Source of the DNA: an uncultured Lachnospiraceae bacterium
GTDB lineage: Bacteria; Bacillota; Clostridia; Lachnospirales; Lachnospiraceae
Length of the DNA: 64,000 bases
Direction: 5' to 3'
Assembly: GCA_947164605.1 (NCBI GenBank)
Contig: CAMUXE010000001.1
Coordinates: forward strand, 1-64,000
Positions 25,801 to 35,029 of this stretch are shown here, piece after piece (position 1 is the stretch's first letter; each line of letters starts with the position of its first letter). The notes under the pieces are model-generated. The model was not told where the DNA came from, made no database searches, and saw only the letters and a program-made list of their open reading frames with translations. The position numbers and the translations under genes are program-made.

Positions 25801-26118
25801 GAGAAGCTTGTCCTTCTGCTTTGAGAGGATATATCTCACAAGCAAGCTTTTGCCAGTCTCATCCATAGGGTGCTTTCTCATACCGCCCAGCTCGGCAAAT
25901 ATATTGAAAGCCAGTCTGTCAAAGCTGATTACATCAATATTGATAAGCCCATGCTTTGGGTGTATCTCTATAAGTCTTTCCTGCACAGCCATTGTGTACT
26001 GCTCAGGTAGTATAAAAATATACTGTCTCTTAGGATGGCTCATAGCCTCCTCTATAATTTTCTTATAGATATACTCCGACTTTCCACTGCCTGAAGAGCC
26101 CTCAATGATATGTAACAT
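22810..26118 (-). CDS. addB: AddAB helicase-nuclease subunit B
   Basis: Subunit of 1102 residues with a working-looking Walker A (EGSSGSGKSEYIY) and a C-terminal nuclease with VDYKTSEH. The four Fe-S cysteines of AddB seem present: one in NQCQCRYFLERG near 730 and three in CEYCPYSGVCGF near 1058. In the family this subunit binds Chi and cuts the 5' strand. Length is close to usual. First gene of the addBA operon. Confidence 0.96.
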   Translation of the reverse strand: MLHIIEGSSGSGKSEYIYKKIIEEAMSHPKRQYIFILPEQYTMAVQERLIEIHPKHGLINIDVISFDRLAFNIFAELGGMRKHPMDETGKSLLVRYILSKQKDKLLFYSNSVSNTGLVAEIKSVISEFMQYGIKPAQIGQVADQIEDDERLQVKLKDLGFIYEKFEEYLGEKYIAKEEILDVLSDVIDQSEIVKNSVFIFDAFTGFTPIQYKVIDGIFKSAIDEYVTITCDESTKLNVANPMTKLFFMSSDMYLKLMDLADKNHIEVDKPLFLKHELNPRFCKDGKEVKDLAFIEKHLFRDNEVYKDGPENVKLSVAFQPKDEIEHAVDEIVRLTRFEGYKYSDIALVSADPETYMQLAINILKRNSMPVFEDQKHALTDNSAIDFIRSAIKVLETDFTYESMLRYLRSGLTSLTIDEIDAVDNYCLACGIKGARQWKNPWNKKGKTSFNYDYERLEELRQVIGSPLLAYKDEIKGRGKTVKDHCVALYNFTRAVGLREGIERLAKRFEVSDPAKSEEYLKIFDTLVELLSKINQLLGHETMNIKDFSKILDSGLNDLAIGLIPPSKDCLIVGDIERTRLDRVKVVFFLGLNDGVVPKKNEDHGVLGEADKEVLKENDIALAPGAKEKSFIQRFYLYLIMTKASEKVYLSYSRKNSKGESLLPSYIVKVIRKHFPRLRLTDAFEYKDVRYVKIPKSDLDFADEVYIKPMSENLAKRLYGDSLLVSPTKIELYNQCQCRYFLERGLKLRQRDVFSFNMADFGNVIHEIVRAFSDDFIKGKIKLSDFSDKERRSYVDGQIAALAERAEYSYLDDNARNADIRTRLADMADRTLWALGKQNLEENFVIDEVERPYTLTVEDSLKNKLLTLKGRIDRIDIADDDKGNRYVRVVDYKTSEHNYDIVKNYYGIDLQLMTYLKAAMQIEEAKCRALNNPKNILPAGVYYFNADNPFIDVEEFDEGEEFDSLVEGELLKKLKLKGLTNDRAEVVKILTESQKMADKKIDSNISPVSVKKDGSLKEGGNTLTDEQMNMVTDYTLKKNLDSASQILQGQVKVRPYSYKKKEACEYCPYSGVCGFSPDLGYRYNYLTASNKEEILTKMREGDK

Positions 26119-26136
26119 ATAAAACCCCCTTTAAAG

Positions 26137-26193
26137 AAAGAGCCAGTTTATGATCCAGCTCTATGGCTTGGTTCTTAAACTGACTCTTTTTCA
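26137..26193. terminator. Probable terminator between hisS and addB
   Basis: A 14-base stem, AAAGAGCCAGTTTA with TAAACTGACTCTTT (one mismatch), encloses 25 bases. T-rich sequence follows on both strands, though more clearly on the plus strand. It separates the purine/hisS operon from addB. Confidence 0.55.
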
Positions 26194-26277
26194 TCTTACC
26201 TAGATCCTAGTCCCTAAATTTGCCCCAAGTTTGAAGGCAAATTATTCAATCTAATAAGTCTTTTGTAAAGACTAGTT

Positions 26278-27534
26278 CTAAAATTCCTTCTCTGTTTCCT
26301 TCTCGACGTCGACAAAACCTGTGTAACCCTCATTTGCGAGTTTATCAAGGAATTTGCCAAGTTTCTTAGGTTTTACAAAGATTGAAGCTGCAATGCCCTT
26401 GGCTCTAACCTTCTCTGCCGCTGCATAAGCGCCCTCAACATTACCCTCTTCGTACATAACAGCCATTCTCTTAGCTCGACATTCAAGCTCTGTGCCATGC
26501 TCCATAAGAATTGTGTAAATTCTCTCAAATCCGATTGAAAATCCAACTGCTGGTATATCCTGATTTAAGAACTTACCAATAAGATTGTCATATCTTCCAC
26601 CACCAGCTATAGCGCCCTTGAAGTCTATACTCTCAACCTCAAAAACTGTACCAGTGTAGTAGCCCTGACCTCTGACAAGTGACAAATCAAAGACAATGTC
26701 ATAATCAATCTTCTTGAGCTTATCCACATGAGCAATTATTGTCTCAACACTCTCAATTGGAGCCTTATCTTCCACAAGAGTCTTAACATAGTCAAGTGAG
26801 TAGTCTCCCTTCTCAAGGAAGGCAACAAACTTCTCAACCGCAGTCTCATCAAAAGACTTAGCCTTCAACTCCTCAGCTACACCACTTGAACCAATCTTGT
26901 CCATCTTATCGAAAGTGATGCAAACACTGTCAAGATCCTCCTCCTTGAAGCCAAAGCCCTTAAGGCAGTTTCTAAGGATTCTTCTATCATTGATCTTAAC
27001 CTTATAGTTCTTCATGCCTATTGCATCAAGAGCCTTGGTTGTTGTGAGTATAAGCTCAACCTCAGAATCGTTGGACTCTGAACCAATTATATCTATATCA
27101 CACTGGACAAACTCTCTGAGTCTGCCTTTCTGTGGTCTCTCAGCTCTGTAAACTCTATCCATCTGGATAAACTTAGCTGGAAGTGTAAGCTTTTCTTTAT
27201 TGTTAGCATAGTATCTTGAAAGTGGAAGTGTGAGATCATATCTGAGTCCAAGATCACAGAGTTCCTTATAGTGAGCTGGTGCATCACCGCTAGCTACTGC
27301 ATTATTGATAGCCTTTGTGAGCTTGTCACCTCTCTTTAAAATTTCAAATATAAGATTAAGGTTTTCGCCTCCATCACTCTTGTCGAGATTTTCCATATCC
27401 TCGATAGCAGGAGTTACTATATGCTCAAAGCCATTCTCCTTATAGATATTAAGGATTGTGCTCTGAAGGTAGTCCCTTAATTCAACCTCACTTGGTAAAT
27501 AATCATTAGTACCCTTTACTGATGTAACTTTCAC
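26278..27534 (-). CDS. hisS: Histidyl-tRNA synthetase
   Basis: Class II aminoacyl-tRNA synthetase of 418 residues. Visible are GTNDYLPSE at the N-terminus, motif 2 around YRAERPQKGRLREF, the histidine-A signature LVRGQGYYTG, and motif 3 GGGRYDNL with GFSIGFER. It begins one base after the purD stop, so it appears to be the last gene of the purine operon, an arrangement worth noting because no T-box leader is present. Confidence 0.95.
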   Translation of the reverse strand: MKVTSVKGTNDYLPSEVELRDYLQSTILNIYKENGFEHIVTPAIEDMENLDKSDGGENLNLIFEILKRGDKLTKAINNAVASGDAPAHYKELCDLGLRYDLTLPLSRYYANNKEKLTLPAKFIQMDRVYRAERPQKGRLREFVQCDIDIIGSESNDSEVELILTTTKALDAIGMKNYKVKINDRRILRNCLKGFGFKEEDLDSVCITFDKMDKIGSSGVAEELKAKSFDETAVEKFVAFLEKGDYSLDYVKTLVEDKAPIESVETIIAHVDKLKKIDYDIVFDLSLVRGQGYYTGTVFEVESIDFKGAIAGGGRYDNLIGKFLNQDIPAVGFSIGFERIYTILMEHGTELECRAKRMAVMYEEGNVEGAYAAAEKVRAKGIAASIFVKPKKLGKFLDKLANEGYTGFVDVEKETEKEF

Positions 27535-27535
27535 T

Positions 27536-28816
27536 TTACTTTACCACCTCATCAATTGATTTACCTATATCTGTTCTCATGTACTTGTTTTCGAAATTAA
27601 CCCACTCTGTTGCCTTATAAGCGTTAGCTCTAGCTTCCTTCAAGTCCTTGCCGAGTGCTGTGACACCGAGAACTCTTCCTCCGTTAGTCACAATCTTACC
27701 CTGATCGTTGAACTTAGTACCTGAGTGGAAGAGGTAGTAGCCTTCCTCCTCGTCAAACTTCTCCATACCAGTGATTTCAAAGCCTTTCTCATAAGCTACT
27801 GGGTAGCCGTCAGATGCAAGAATTACACATACACAGGCCTGGTCTGAGAACTTGAGATCTATCTGATCAAGTGTGCCATCTACGCATGCTTCAAATACAT
27901 CAACGATATCATTCTCTAATCTTGGAAGTACAACCTGAGCCTCAGGATCGCCGAATCTTGCATTGTACTCGAGAACCTTAGGGCCGTCCTCTGTGAGCAT
28001 AAGACCAAAGAAGATTACTCCCTTGAACTCTCTGCCCTCAGCAGCCATAGCATCAACTGTCTTCTGGTAGATATACTTCTTACAGAAGTCATCAACTTCC
28101 TCAGTATAGAATGGACTTGGTGAGAAGTTACCCATACCACCTGTGTTAAGGCCCTGATCTCCGTCCTTAGCTCTCTTGTGGTCCTGAGCTGATGACATAA
28201 GCTTGATTGTCTTTCCATCTACGAAAGAAAGAACAGAAATCTCGCGTCCTGTCATGAACTCCTCAACTACGATTGTGTTGCCTGAAGAGCCAAACTTCTT
28301 ATCAAGCATAAGCTCCTTAACACCTTCCATAGCCTCTTCCTTAGTCTGGCAGATAAGAACGCCCTTGCCAAGTGCAAGGCCGTCAGCCTTGAGAACGATT
28401 GGGTATTTTGAAGTCTCAAGATATGCCTTAGCATCCTCAGCTGATGTGAATGTCTCATAAGCAGCTGTAGGTATACCATACTTTTTCATAAGATCCTTAG
28501 AGAAAGCCTTTGAGCCCTCAAGGATAGCTGCATTCTTTCTTGGTCCAAATACCTTAAGTCCAGCCTTCTCGAACTCATCGACAACCCCGCCAACCAATGG
28601 ATCATCCATACCGATAACTGTTAAGTCTATCTCCTTCTCCTTGGCAAATGCTACGAGCTTATCAAACTCCATGGCCTTGATATCTACACACTCAGCAAGC
28701 TGAGAAATACCAGCATTGCCCGGTGCACAATAAATCTTATCAACTCTCTTGCTCTGTGAGAGCTTATAAACTATAGCGTGCTCTCTTCCGCCACTACCTA
28801 CTACTAAAACTTTCAT
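27536..28816 (-). CDS. purD: Phosphoribosylamine-glycine ligase
   Basis: ATP-grasp enzyme of purine synthesis step 2, making GAR from phosphoribosylamine and glycine. 426 residues, usual length. It begins VLVVGSGGREHAI; the ATP-grasp core has VLKADGLALGKGV, and the metal region is LEYNARFGDPE. It comes 153 bases after purN in the same direction and is followed immediately by hisS. Confidence 0.97.
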   Translation of the reverse strand: MKVLVVGSGGREHAIVYKLSQSKRVDKIYCAPGNAGISQLAECVDIKAMEFDKLVAFAKEKEIDLTVIGMDDPLVGGVVDEFEKAGLKVFGPRKNAAILEGSKAFSKDLMKKYGIPTAAYETFTSAEDAKAYLETSKYPIVLKADGLALGKGVLICQTKEEAMEGVKELMLDKKFGSSGNTIVVEEFMTGREISVLSFVDGKTIKLMSSAQDHKRAKDGDQGLNTGGMGNFSPSPFYTEEVDDFCKKYIYQKTVDAMAAEGREFKGVIFFGLMLTEDGPKVLEYNARFGDPEAQVVLPRLENDIVDVFEACVDGTLDQIDLKFSDQACVCVILASDGYPVAYEKGFEITGMEKFDEEEGYYLFHSGTKFNDQGKIVTNGGRVLGVTALGKDLKEARANAYKATEWVNFENKYMRTDIGKSIDEVVK

Positions 28817-28969
28817 TTTACCTCCTAAGCAAAATCGAGCAGGAGTAAGAATTTACCCCCACTCGACTCAGTGTATGCATTATTAACTTATATCTAAACA
28901 ACATGCCTATTACATTCAAGCAAGTATAAGCACCTATAAAAGACATTTATACTCTCTAAAAATAAGCAT

Positions 28970-29563
28970 TTAGTTTTCCTTATTGGCAATCATATTGATA
29001 GCAGCTGGAAGAAGCTTCCACTCTGCCTGCTCCATAATTCTTCTCTGAAGAATCTCAGGAGTATCTCCGTCCTCAACTTCAATAGCCTTCTGGAATATGA
29101 TTTCTCCTGTATCCATACCCTCATCCACATAGTGAACAGTTGCACCAGATACCTTCACACCCTTTTCCAAGGCAGCCTCATGAACCTTGAGTCCATAATA
29201 GCCCTTTCCGCAGAATGAAGGGATAAGTGATGGGTGAATATTGATAATTCTGTGTGAATACTCATGTACCATCTTTTCAGGAATCTTTACAAGGAAACCT
29301 GCAAGTACGATAAGGTCAACATTAAGAGAATTAACCTTTTCAAGAAGGGCATCATTGAATTCATCTCTTGTCTCATAAGACTTAGGTGAAACTACAACTG
29401 CCTCTATTCCGTTCTGTCTTGCTCTCTCAAGGGCATAAGCATCAGCATTATTGCTGATTACCGCAACGAGTTCTGTATTGGTAACCTCGCCTGCCTTAAT
29501 AGCATCGATTATAGCCTGCAAATTGGTTCCTCCACCGGAAACCATGACAGCTACTCTTAGCAT
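28970..29563 (-). CDS. purN: GAR formyltransferase, folate dependent
   Basis: Purine step 3 enzyme of 197 residues. N-terminal [11 protein letters not shown] binds the phosphate, LAGFLVKI and [10 protein letters not shown] contain the active-site Asn-His, and [11 protein letters not shown] has the catalytic Asp. It overlaps purM by 7 bases. Confidence 0.96.
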   Translation of the reverse strand: MLRVAVMVSGGGTNLQAIIDAIKAGEVTNTELVAVISNNADAYALERARQNGIEAVVVSPKSYETRDEFNDALLEKVNSLNVDLIVLAGFLVKIPEKMVHEYSHRIINIHPSLIPSFCGKGYYGLKVHEAALEKGVKVSGATVHYVDEGMDTGEIIFQKAIEVEDGDTPEILQRRIMEQAEWKLLPAAINMIANKEN

Positions 29564-30582
29564 AGAGTAACTCCCTTCTCGCCAGCTTCAACCTGACCGA
29601 TAACATACGCATCTTCACCAGCAGCTGCGATTGCAGCAAGTGTCTTATCAACATCAGCAGGATCAACAGCAAGTACCATACCGATACCCATGTTAAATGT
29701 ATTGTACATAATCTTCTCTTCGATGTTTCCATCTGTTCTGAGCATTTCAAAAATAGGTGGAACCTTGTAGCTATCCTTCTTGATAACAGCTCTAACGCCG
29801 TCGTGAAGCATACGTGGAACGTTCTCATAGAAACCGCCACCTGTGATATGGCTGCATCCCTTAATTGTGACACCTGATTCTCTAACTGACTTTAAAGCCT
29901 TAACATAAATCTTTGTTGGAGCAATAAGAGCCTCACCGAGTGTTGTTCCAAGTGAATCATAATGTCTAGCTAATGACTCCTCTGTGATTGTAAATACATT
30001 ACGAACAAGTGAGAAACCGTTTGAGTGAACACCGCTTGAAGCGATACCAACTAAAACATCACCAGCCTTGATATCCTTACCTGTTATAAGATCCTTTTCA
30101 TCAACAACGCCTACTGCGAAACCTGCAAGGTCATACTCATCAACTGGGTAGAAACCAGGCATCTCTGCTGTCTCACCACCGATAAGTGCTGCACCAGACT
30201 GAAGACATCCTTCAGCTACGCCCTTAACGATTGTAGCGATCTTCTCTGGCTCATTCTTTCCACATGCGATATAGTCAAGGAAGAAAAGGGGCTCTCCACC
30301 TGCACATGCGATATCATTAACACACATTGCTACACAGTCAATACCAACTGTGTCGTGCTTATTCATTGTGAAAGCAATCTTTAACTTTGTACCTACACCA
30401 TCAGTACCAGATACAAGTGTTGGCTTCTCCATATCCTTGAACTTCTCCATAGAGAATGCTCCTGAGAATCCACCGAGGTTTGTTAAAACCTCTGCTCTAG
30501 CTGTCTTTGCTACGTGCTCTTTCATGAGTTCTACTGATCTGTAACCAGCTTCAATATCTACTCCAGACTTTTTGTAATCCAT
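29557..30582 (-). CDS. purM: AIR synthetase (phosphoribosylformylglycinamidine cyclo-ligase)
   Basis: Purine step 5 enzyme, 341 residues, dimeric ATP-dependent. The family signature appears in [35 protein letters not shown] and [11 protein letters not shown], and the second half has [18 protein letters not shown] stands before the ATG. Second gene after purE, with a short 18-base gap. Confidence 0.97.
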   Translation of the reverse strand: MDYKKSGVDIEAGYRSVELMKEHVAKTARAEVLTNLGGFSGAFSMEKFKDMEKPTLVSGTDGVGTKLKIAFTMNKHDTVGIDCVAMCVNDIACAGGEPLFFLDYIACGKNEPEKIATIVKGVAEGCLQSGAALIGGETAEMPGFYPVDEYDLAGFAVGVVDEKDLITGKDIKAGDVLVGIASSGVHSNGFSLVRNVFTITEESLARHYDSLGTTLGEALIAPTKIYVKALKSVRESGVTIKGCSHITGGGFYENVPRMLHDGVRAVIKKDSYKVPPIFEMLRTDGNIEEKIMYNTFNMGIGMVLAVDPADVDKTLAAIAAAGEDAYVIGQVEAGEKGVTLC

Positions 30583-30600
30583 CTATAATTCCTCCGTTTT

Positions 30601-31101
30601 TTAATAGTTCTTTACGCCAACTTCATGAAGTCTCTCGTTCTTCTTCTGAACGCTTGCCTTTAAGCCCTCACTGTAATCCTTAAGCTTAGCTAAAAGCTCA
30701 GCATCAGATGTAGCAAGGATCTTTGCTGCAAGAATACCTGCATTTGCTCCACCGTTGATTGCAACTGTGGCAACTGGGATACCTGTTGGCATCTGAACAA
30801 TTGAATACAGAGAATCTCTACCGCCAAGAGATGTTGTATGCATAGGAATTCCAATTACTGGAAGTGGGAATATTGCTGCACACATTCCAGGAAGATGTGC
30901 TGCCATACCTGCTCCTGCAATAATTACCTTAAGACCTCTTTCTTCTGCTGTCTTAGCATACTCAAAGAAATCATCAGGTTCCCTGTGAGCAGAAATAATA
31001 TCCATCTCGTATGATATCCCGAGCTGATCTAAGATATCTGCTGCTTTAGCCATGATCGGCATATCCGAATCAGAGCCCATAACAATACCTACTTTAGCCA
31101 T
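30601..31101 (-). CDS. purE: N5-CAIR mutase, catalytic subunit
   Basis: Class I PurE of 166 residues, moving the carboxyl group in N5-CAIR to give CAIR. Signature stretches are [19 protein letters not shown], and [11 protein letters not shown] with the active-site loop. It is the first gene of the purine block purE-M-N-D-hisS. No purK, purF or purL lies nearby, so they must be elsewhere. No purine riboswitch is evident in the 110-base upstream gap. Confidence 0.96.
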   Translation of the reverse strand: MAKVGIVMGSDSDMPIMAKAADILDQLGISYEMDIISAHREPDDFFEYAKTAEERGLKVIIAGAGMAAHLPGMCAAIFPLPVIGIPMHTTSLGGRDSLYSIVQMPTGIPVATVAINGGANAGILAAKILATSDAELLAKLKDYSEGLKASVQKKNERLHEVGVKNY

Positions 31102-31151
31102 AAGTGCATCTCCATTCTGCGACAGACCTGTCGCTAATCATTATCCTATAT

Positions 31152-31180
31152 ATTTTACTTTTTTTTAGACTTATAGTCAA
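31152..31180 (-). promoter_or_regulatory. Candidate promoter of the purE operon
   Basis: Minus strand TTGACT (31175-31180), 17 bases, TAAAAT (31152-31157), about 50 bases before purE in an AT-rich gap. A nearby TATATA offers an alternative -10. Confidence 0.4.
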
Positions 31181-31211
31181 TCATGAGTTTTAAGGCCAGG
31201 TAAATCAAAGC

Positions 31212-33263
31212 TTAAATTTTACTCAAAGCTTCATTAAGTTTTGAGGTTCCCTCCAGGACAAATTTTCCATCTCTGATAAGATCACAAGCCTGTCCATCTT
31301 TATCTATAGCTCTTATATACTCAATCTGCTCATAAGGAATAGTTATATCTGTGTGGCAGTTAAAGTAAGCCTTGTCTGCAGCCTCTTTTCTAAGAATAGA
31401 AATCTCGTTGTCTCTTGAGATTATCTCCTTGCCGTCAGGATTGTAAACCTTAATATCCTCAGCTCTTGAGTAACAGCTGTCTCCAAGAGCAAAGTGAGGT
31501 CCCATCTTCTCAACTATGAGAATTGGAAGCTTGTAAAGTATGTCATACTTCTTAGCCAAGGCATAAGCATATGTGTTTGTTCCTATGGCAAATTCTCCGA
31601 TAGGCAGACTCTTGTGGTTAAAAAGCACATTTTCCATGAAATATTTCTTATTGTCTTCTGGATCCTCAAAGTTGTCACAGCTGTATGATTCTACCATGCC
31701 ATCCTTGAACTCAACCTTAAGGTTCACGAACTTGCAGTCATTCAGATAAACCTCGCTGACATTTAATATTCCTGTGCTTCCCGCAAGAACTGGAGTAGTG
31801 AAAACCTCTCCCAAAGGAATATTCACGTCTGCCAGACAGTTTTCAAACACGGTCTGCTTAGAGTAGTCATCAATATCTTTTATTTTGATCTTAAGATCAG
31901 TCTGATTCTGGCCCTTGCCCTTAACTTCCACATAGTCAGCCCTATCAAGACAGTCTATAATTGACTGCTGAATCTCTTTATAAGTGTCATAATCAAGAGT
32001 GTTTACGACAACTATCTCCTTGAATATCTCCTCAAAGTCCTTACCAATCTGTGGTGTAGGATAGGCAATAATTGTAAAGCTTCTCTCCTCACCCTTTATA
32101 TATTCATTGACTATCAAGGATGCCTCATTCTGATACTTAACGTAGAGCTTTTGCTTCTTCTCGTCAAATCTCAAGGCTGCCTCATTGTTTTTTGGAAGAT
32201 ATGGGTCCTCACCAAATATTTCCATAACAGCCGGTCCTGCCATATATGAGGCAAGCTCCTTATTCTGCTCATAGGCATACTTGAGGGCTCCAATTCTTCT
32301 AGACAAGCAATCCTGATCCATAAAGAGACTGGAATCAAACTTGTGGTCGAAGTCAAGTTGTCTATTTGGTATTGCGCCGTAATAGCCAACTCTGCCACCT
32401 ATACCCTTACTTATAACATGACTTGCAGCCCTGTAAATAACTGGTTCAAGTCCCAAGAGTCTAAACTGTCTTATCTCCTCCTTGACCAATCTCTCAAAGC
32501 CCAGGTTATATCTAATATTTACTGTCTTTTTCTTTTTTAAGTCCTTGCCGGTCAGTTCAAAGCCTTTTCTATAGCCCTCTACAAAGGTATAGGCCATAGA
32601 TTCAATTTCCTCCTTGCTGAGACTTGCTATAAATTCAGCTGTTTTTATCTCCACATCTGTGACATATTCGCCGTATTTAAAGAGATAATTAGCCTTAGTC
32701 AGGTCTGAGTTCTCTATTATCTTAACTGCAAAGTCAAGACTTGGATCTATGCCTTCCCTAACTCTTCTTCCTATAAATTCATCGCTCAAATCACTGTTGT
32801 ACCAGTAAAAAGCATCTGTCACATAGTGATATCTGTCATTAGCGCTCATATCAGAATCAGACAAAAGGCCATACACCTCAAGAAAGAGCTCATAGAGAGC
32901 CAAAAGTTCAACATCTCTCTTTTCGTATATATATACAATAGCTCCTCTGATTTCTACATATATGGCAGCAAGGACTGCTCCAAGCTTATCTCCCTCTAAA
33001 AAAGCCGGGTTTGCAAAACTTTTATCATATTTTTTAGGCAGTATATCCTCATAGAGCGAAGCATTGGCCGCAATCAAGTCATCAAGACTGCTCTTTTCAA
33101 GGCCTCCCTCTTCAAGCCAAGCCCCGTGTTTCTCTATCTTTAAAAGAAAATCTGCCACATGCTTTAAGTATGTGGCATAATTACTAGTATTTTCTTCAGT
33201 TGAAATCTCGCTGATTCGCTCAAGAGCCAGCTCTTTTCTTTCTTCCATGTTATCTGTTAACAT
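31212..33263 (-). CDS. M29-family aminopeptidase-like protein
   Basis: A 683-residue protein, much longer than classic M29 peptidases of about 410. The C-terminal half carries the family features: VEVKGKGQNQTDLKI, PLGEVFTTPVLAGSTG with a metal-ligand Glu, GEFAIGTN and the closing EKMGPHFALGDSCYS with metal-ligand His and Asp. The first 270 or so residues form a helical extension of unknown role. Cytosolic, as no signal segment is seen. GGAAGG precedes the ATG. It follows three small membrane-protein genes on the same strand. Confidence 0.85.
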   Translation of the reverse strand: MLTDNMEERKELALERISEISTEENTSNYATYLKHVADFLLKIEKHGAWLEEGGLEKSSLDDLIAANASLYEDILPKKYDKSFANPAFLEGDKLGAVLAAIYVEIRGAIVYIYEKRDVELLALYELFLEVYGLLSDSDMSANDRYHYVTDAFYWYNSDLSDEFIGRRVREGIDPSLDFAVKIIENSDLTKANYLFKYGEYVTDVEIKTAEFIASLSKEEIESMAYTFVEGYRKGFELTGKDLKKKKTVNIRYNLGFERLVKEEIRQFRLLGLEPVIYRAASHVISKGIGGRVGYYGAIPNRQLDFDHKFDSSLFMDQDCLSRRIGALKYAYEQNKELASYMAGPAVMEIFGEDPYLPKNNEAALRFDEKKQKLYVKYQNEASLIVNEYIKGEERSFTIIAYPTPQIGKDFEEIFKEIVVVNTLDYDTYKEIQQSIIDCLDRADYVEVKGKGQNQTDLKIKIKDIDDYSKQTVFENCLADVNIPLGEVFTTPVLAGSTGILNVSEVYLNDCKFVNLKVEFKDGMVESYSCDNFEDPEDNKKYFMENVLFNHKSLPIGEFAIGTNTYAYALAKKYDILYKLPILIVEKMGPHFALGDSCYSRAEDIKVYNPDGKEIISRDNEISILRKEAADKAYFNCHTDITIPYEQIEYIRAIDKDGQACDLIRDGKFVLEGTSKLNEALSKI

Positions 33264-33284
33264 ACTAAAACCTTCCAGTTTGTC

Positions 33285-33605
33285 TTATATACCTGTTCCC
33301 ATAAGAAAGATAAATATCATAGCAACCGTCATAATGCCGCACATGATTGAACCCACTTTGGAAAAAGTATAAAATTTGTCGGCCTCCTTAAAGCTAAGGA
33401 GCCCTATTATTGTTCCTATAGCAGACAAGATAAGGCTCATAAGTCCCAGTGTTCCAACCTGCATACCTGCATGTCCACTTGCCTTGAATGAGATAAATAT
33501 AGCCCAAAGCAGGCAAGCTATAGAAGCCAGTCCCATGATTGTTGAAATTACTCCGCCAAGAGACTGACTCTTATCCGAAAACTTGTATTTATTAAATATC
33601 TTCAT
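33285..33605 (-). CDS. Small three-helix membrane protein (DUF6142-like)
   Basis: About 106 residues. A short cytosolic start (MKIFNKYKFSDKSQSLGG) is followed by three hydrophobic helices and KEADKFYTFSK between the second and third. The ATG at 33605 is preferred over a TTG four codons upstream. It resembles small Lachnospiraceae proteins annotated as DUF6142; that name is from memory and no function is known. It lies 13 bases after the VanZ-like gene. Confidence 0.7.
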   Translation of the reverse strand: MKIFNKYKFSDKSQSLGGVISTIMGLASIACLLWAIFISFKASGHAGMQVGTLGLMSLILSAIGTIIGLLSFKEADKFYTFSKVGSIMCGIMTVAMIFIFLMGTGI

Positions 33606-33618
33606 AATCCTTAACAAC

Positions 33619-34080
33619 CTAATATCTTATAAGCCAATAAAGCTTAAAAATCGCATAACCTATGATGCCTCCCAATGTATTTAAGACAACGTCGTCCACA
33701 TCACAAGTTCCAATCTTCATAAAGAGCTGCACACTCTCTATCACAGCACTCAAAAAGAAAGACCAGAAAAAGACCTCACAAAAAATAACCTTTTTCTTGG
33801 TAAATATCAGAGGTAAGAGGAAACCAAATGGCATAAAGGCAAGTATATTGCCAAAGAAATTCAGGGAAAATGAAAAATTCTTTGCGACAGCCGGGTTTGC
33901 AATCAATTGTCTCATAGGGCCAAAAAGTTGTAAATTGTAGCGATAGTACTGGGCTGTACTTCTGTCAAACATATCAGAAAAGAATACAAAGTATAAAAGT
34001 ATCCCCATATACACAAGATACAGCAGTCTCTTGATAAACATCTTAAGGCTACTGTACTTTTTACTTTCTCTCCCGCTCAT
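33619..34080 (-). CDS. VanZ-like family membrane protein
   Basis: Four-helix membrane protein of 153 residues. The VanZ pattern is seen in NFFGNILAFMPFGFLLPL and in SAVIESVQLFMKIGTCDVDDVVLNT, the conserved Glu/Gln and Asp cluster of the family. VanZ in enterococci gives low-level teicoplanin resistance, but most homologues have unknown roles. The ATG at 34080 follows the stop of the 50-residue ORF by two bases, so translation is likely coupled; a TTG two codons earlier is possible. Confidence 0.85.
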   Translation of the reverse strand: MSGRESKKYSSLKMFIKRLLYLVYMGILLYFVFFSDMFDRSTAQYYRYNLQLFGPMRQLIANPAVAKNFSFSLNFFGNILAFMPFGFLLPLIFTKKKVIFCEVFFWSFFLSAVIESVQLFMKIGTCDVDDVVLNTLGGIIGYAIFKLYWLIRY

Positions 34081-34082
34081 AA

Positions 34083-34235
34083 TCAAAAGAGTTTATCAGG
34101 CTTATGTGCTAAAAGCTTTGCGCCTGAAACTATGAGAAGCACTCCAGTTGTAATACCTGCAACAACTGCAACTATGCCCATTGCAAGGTTTAAAACTCCT
34201 GTTCTTTTAATCTTCTTAAAAATTACTTCATCCAT
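34083..34235 (-). CDS. 50-residue single-helix membrane protein
   Basis: Short ORF with a strong ribosome site (GAGGAGGATAATC then ATG). A basic N-terminus (FKKIKRTG) leads into one hydrophobic helix (about 14-38), ending AKLLAHKPDKLF. It stands between pyrE and the VanZ-like gene on the same strand and ends two bases before the VanZ ATG. No family recognised. Confidence 0.75.
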   Translation of the reverse strand: MDEVIFKKIKRTGVLNLAMGIVAVVAGITTGVLLIVSGAKLLAHKPDKLF

Positions 34236-34278
34236 GATTATCCTCCTCGATATTATCACTTGGCTTATTTTTTGCCTT

Positions 34279-34956
34279 TTATGCTAATGCTCCGTACACA
34301 TTATAGTACTCATCAAGTGCCTTCTTTATATCATCATTGATAACTACTTTGCCATCAATCTCCTTATTGTAGAGAAGGTCACAAACTTCCTCCATTGTAA
34401 CAATAGCTCTAGCTGGGAAACCGTATTTCTCCTCAATCTCAGAGAGAGCACTCTTCTCGCCTTTTCCCTTCTCCATTCTGTTCAATGAAACCATAAGGCC
34501 CTTGATCTCTACATCTCCCTGAGCCTTAATGATTGGGAATGTCTCCTCAATTGACTTGCCAGAAGTTGTTACATCCTCGATAATCACAACCTTATCTCCA
34601 TCTTTGATTGGGCTGCCAAGCAAGATACCTGCATCGCCGTGATCCTTAGCTTCCTTACGATTTGAGCAGTAACGAATCTCCTTGCCATATAGTCTGTTGT
34701 AAGCTATTACAGTTGCTACACTGAGTGGAATACCCTTGTAGGCTGGTCCAAAGAGAACATCAAAATCATCGCCGAAATTCTCATGAATTGACTTTGCATA
34801 ATACTCTCCAAGTTTCTCCAACTGACTACCTGTAACGTAAAGTCCAGCATTCATAAAGAAAGGTGACTTTCTGCCACTCTTTAAAGTGAACTCGCCAAAC
34901 TTCAACACATTGCAATCTACCATAAACTTAATAAATTCTTCTTTATACTGTTCCAT
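34279..34956 (-). CDS. pyrE: Orotate phosphoribosyltransferase
   Basis: UMP pathway enzyme of 225 residues joining orotate and PRPP. The PRPP-binding signature is VVIIEDVTTSGKS, and FGPAYKGIPLS lies in the orotate region. Last enzyme gene of the pyrimidine block pyrC-F-K-D-E. The PRPP it needs is made by the synthetase encoded at 59552. Confidence 0.96.
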   Translation of the reverse strand: MEQYKEEFIKFMVDCNVLKFGEFTLKSGRKSPFFMNAGLYVTGSQLEKLGEYYAKSIHENFGDDFDVLFGPAYKGIPLSVATVIAYNRLYGKEIRYCSNRKEAKDHGDAGILLGSPIKDGDKVVIIEDVTTSGKSIEETFPIIKAQGDVEIKGLMVSLNRMEKGKGEKSALSEIEEKYGFPARAIVTMEEVCDLLYNKEIDGKVVINDDIKKALDEYYNVYGALA

Positions 34957-35029
34957 CTCAAATCTCCTAAATTTAAAATTTTGCCTAATCTTACCACAAG
35001 AGTCTGTCTTTTTAAATCCCCTAAAATTA

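Noticed and set aside
26278-27700. T-box leader for hisS
   Set aside because: hisS follows purD by one base, leaving no room for a leader RNA.
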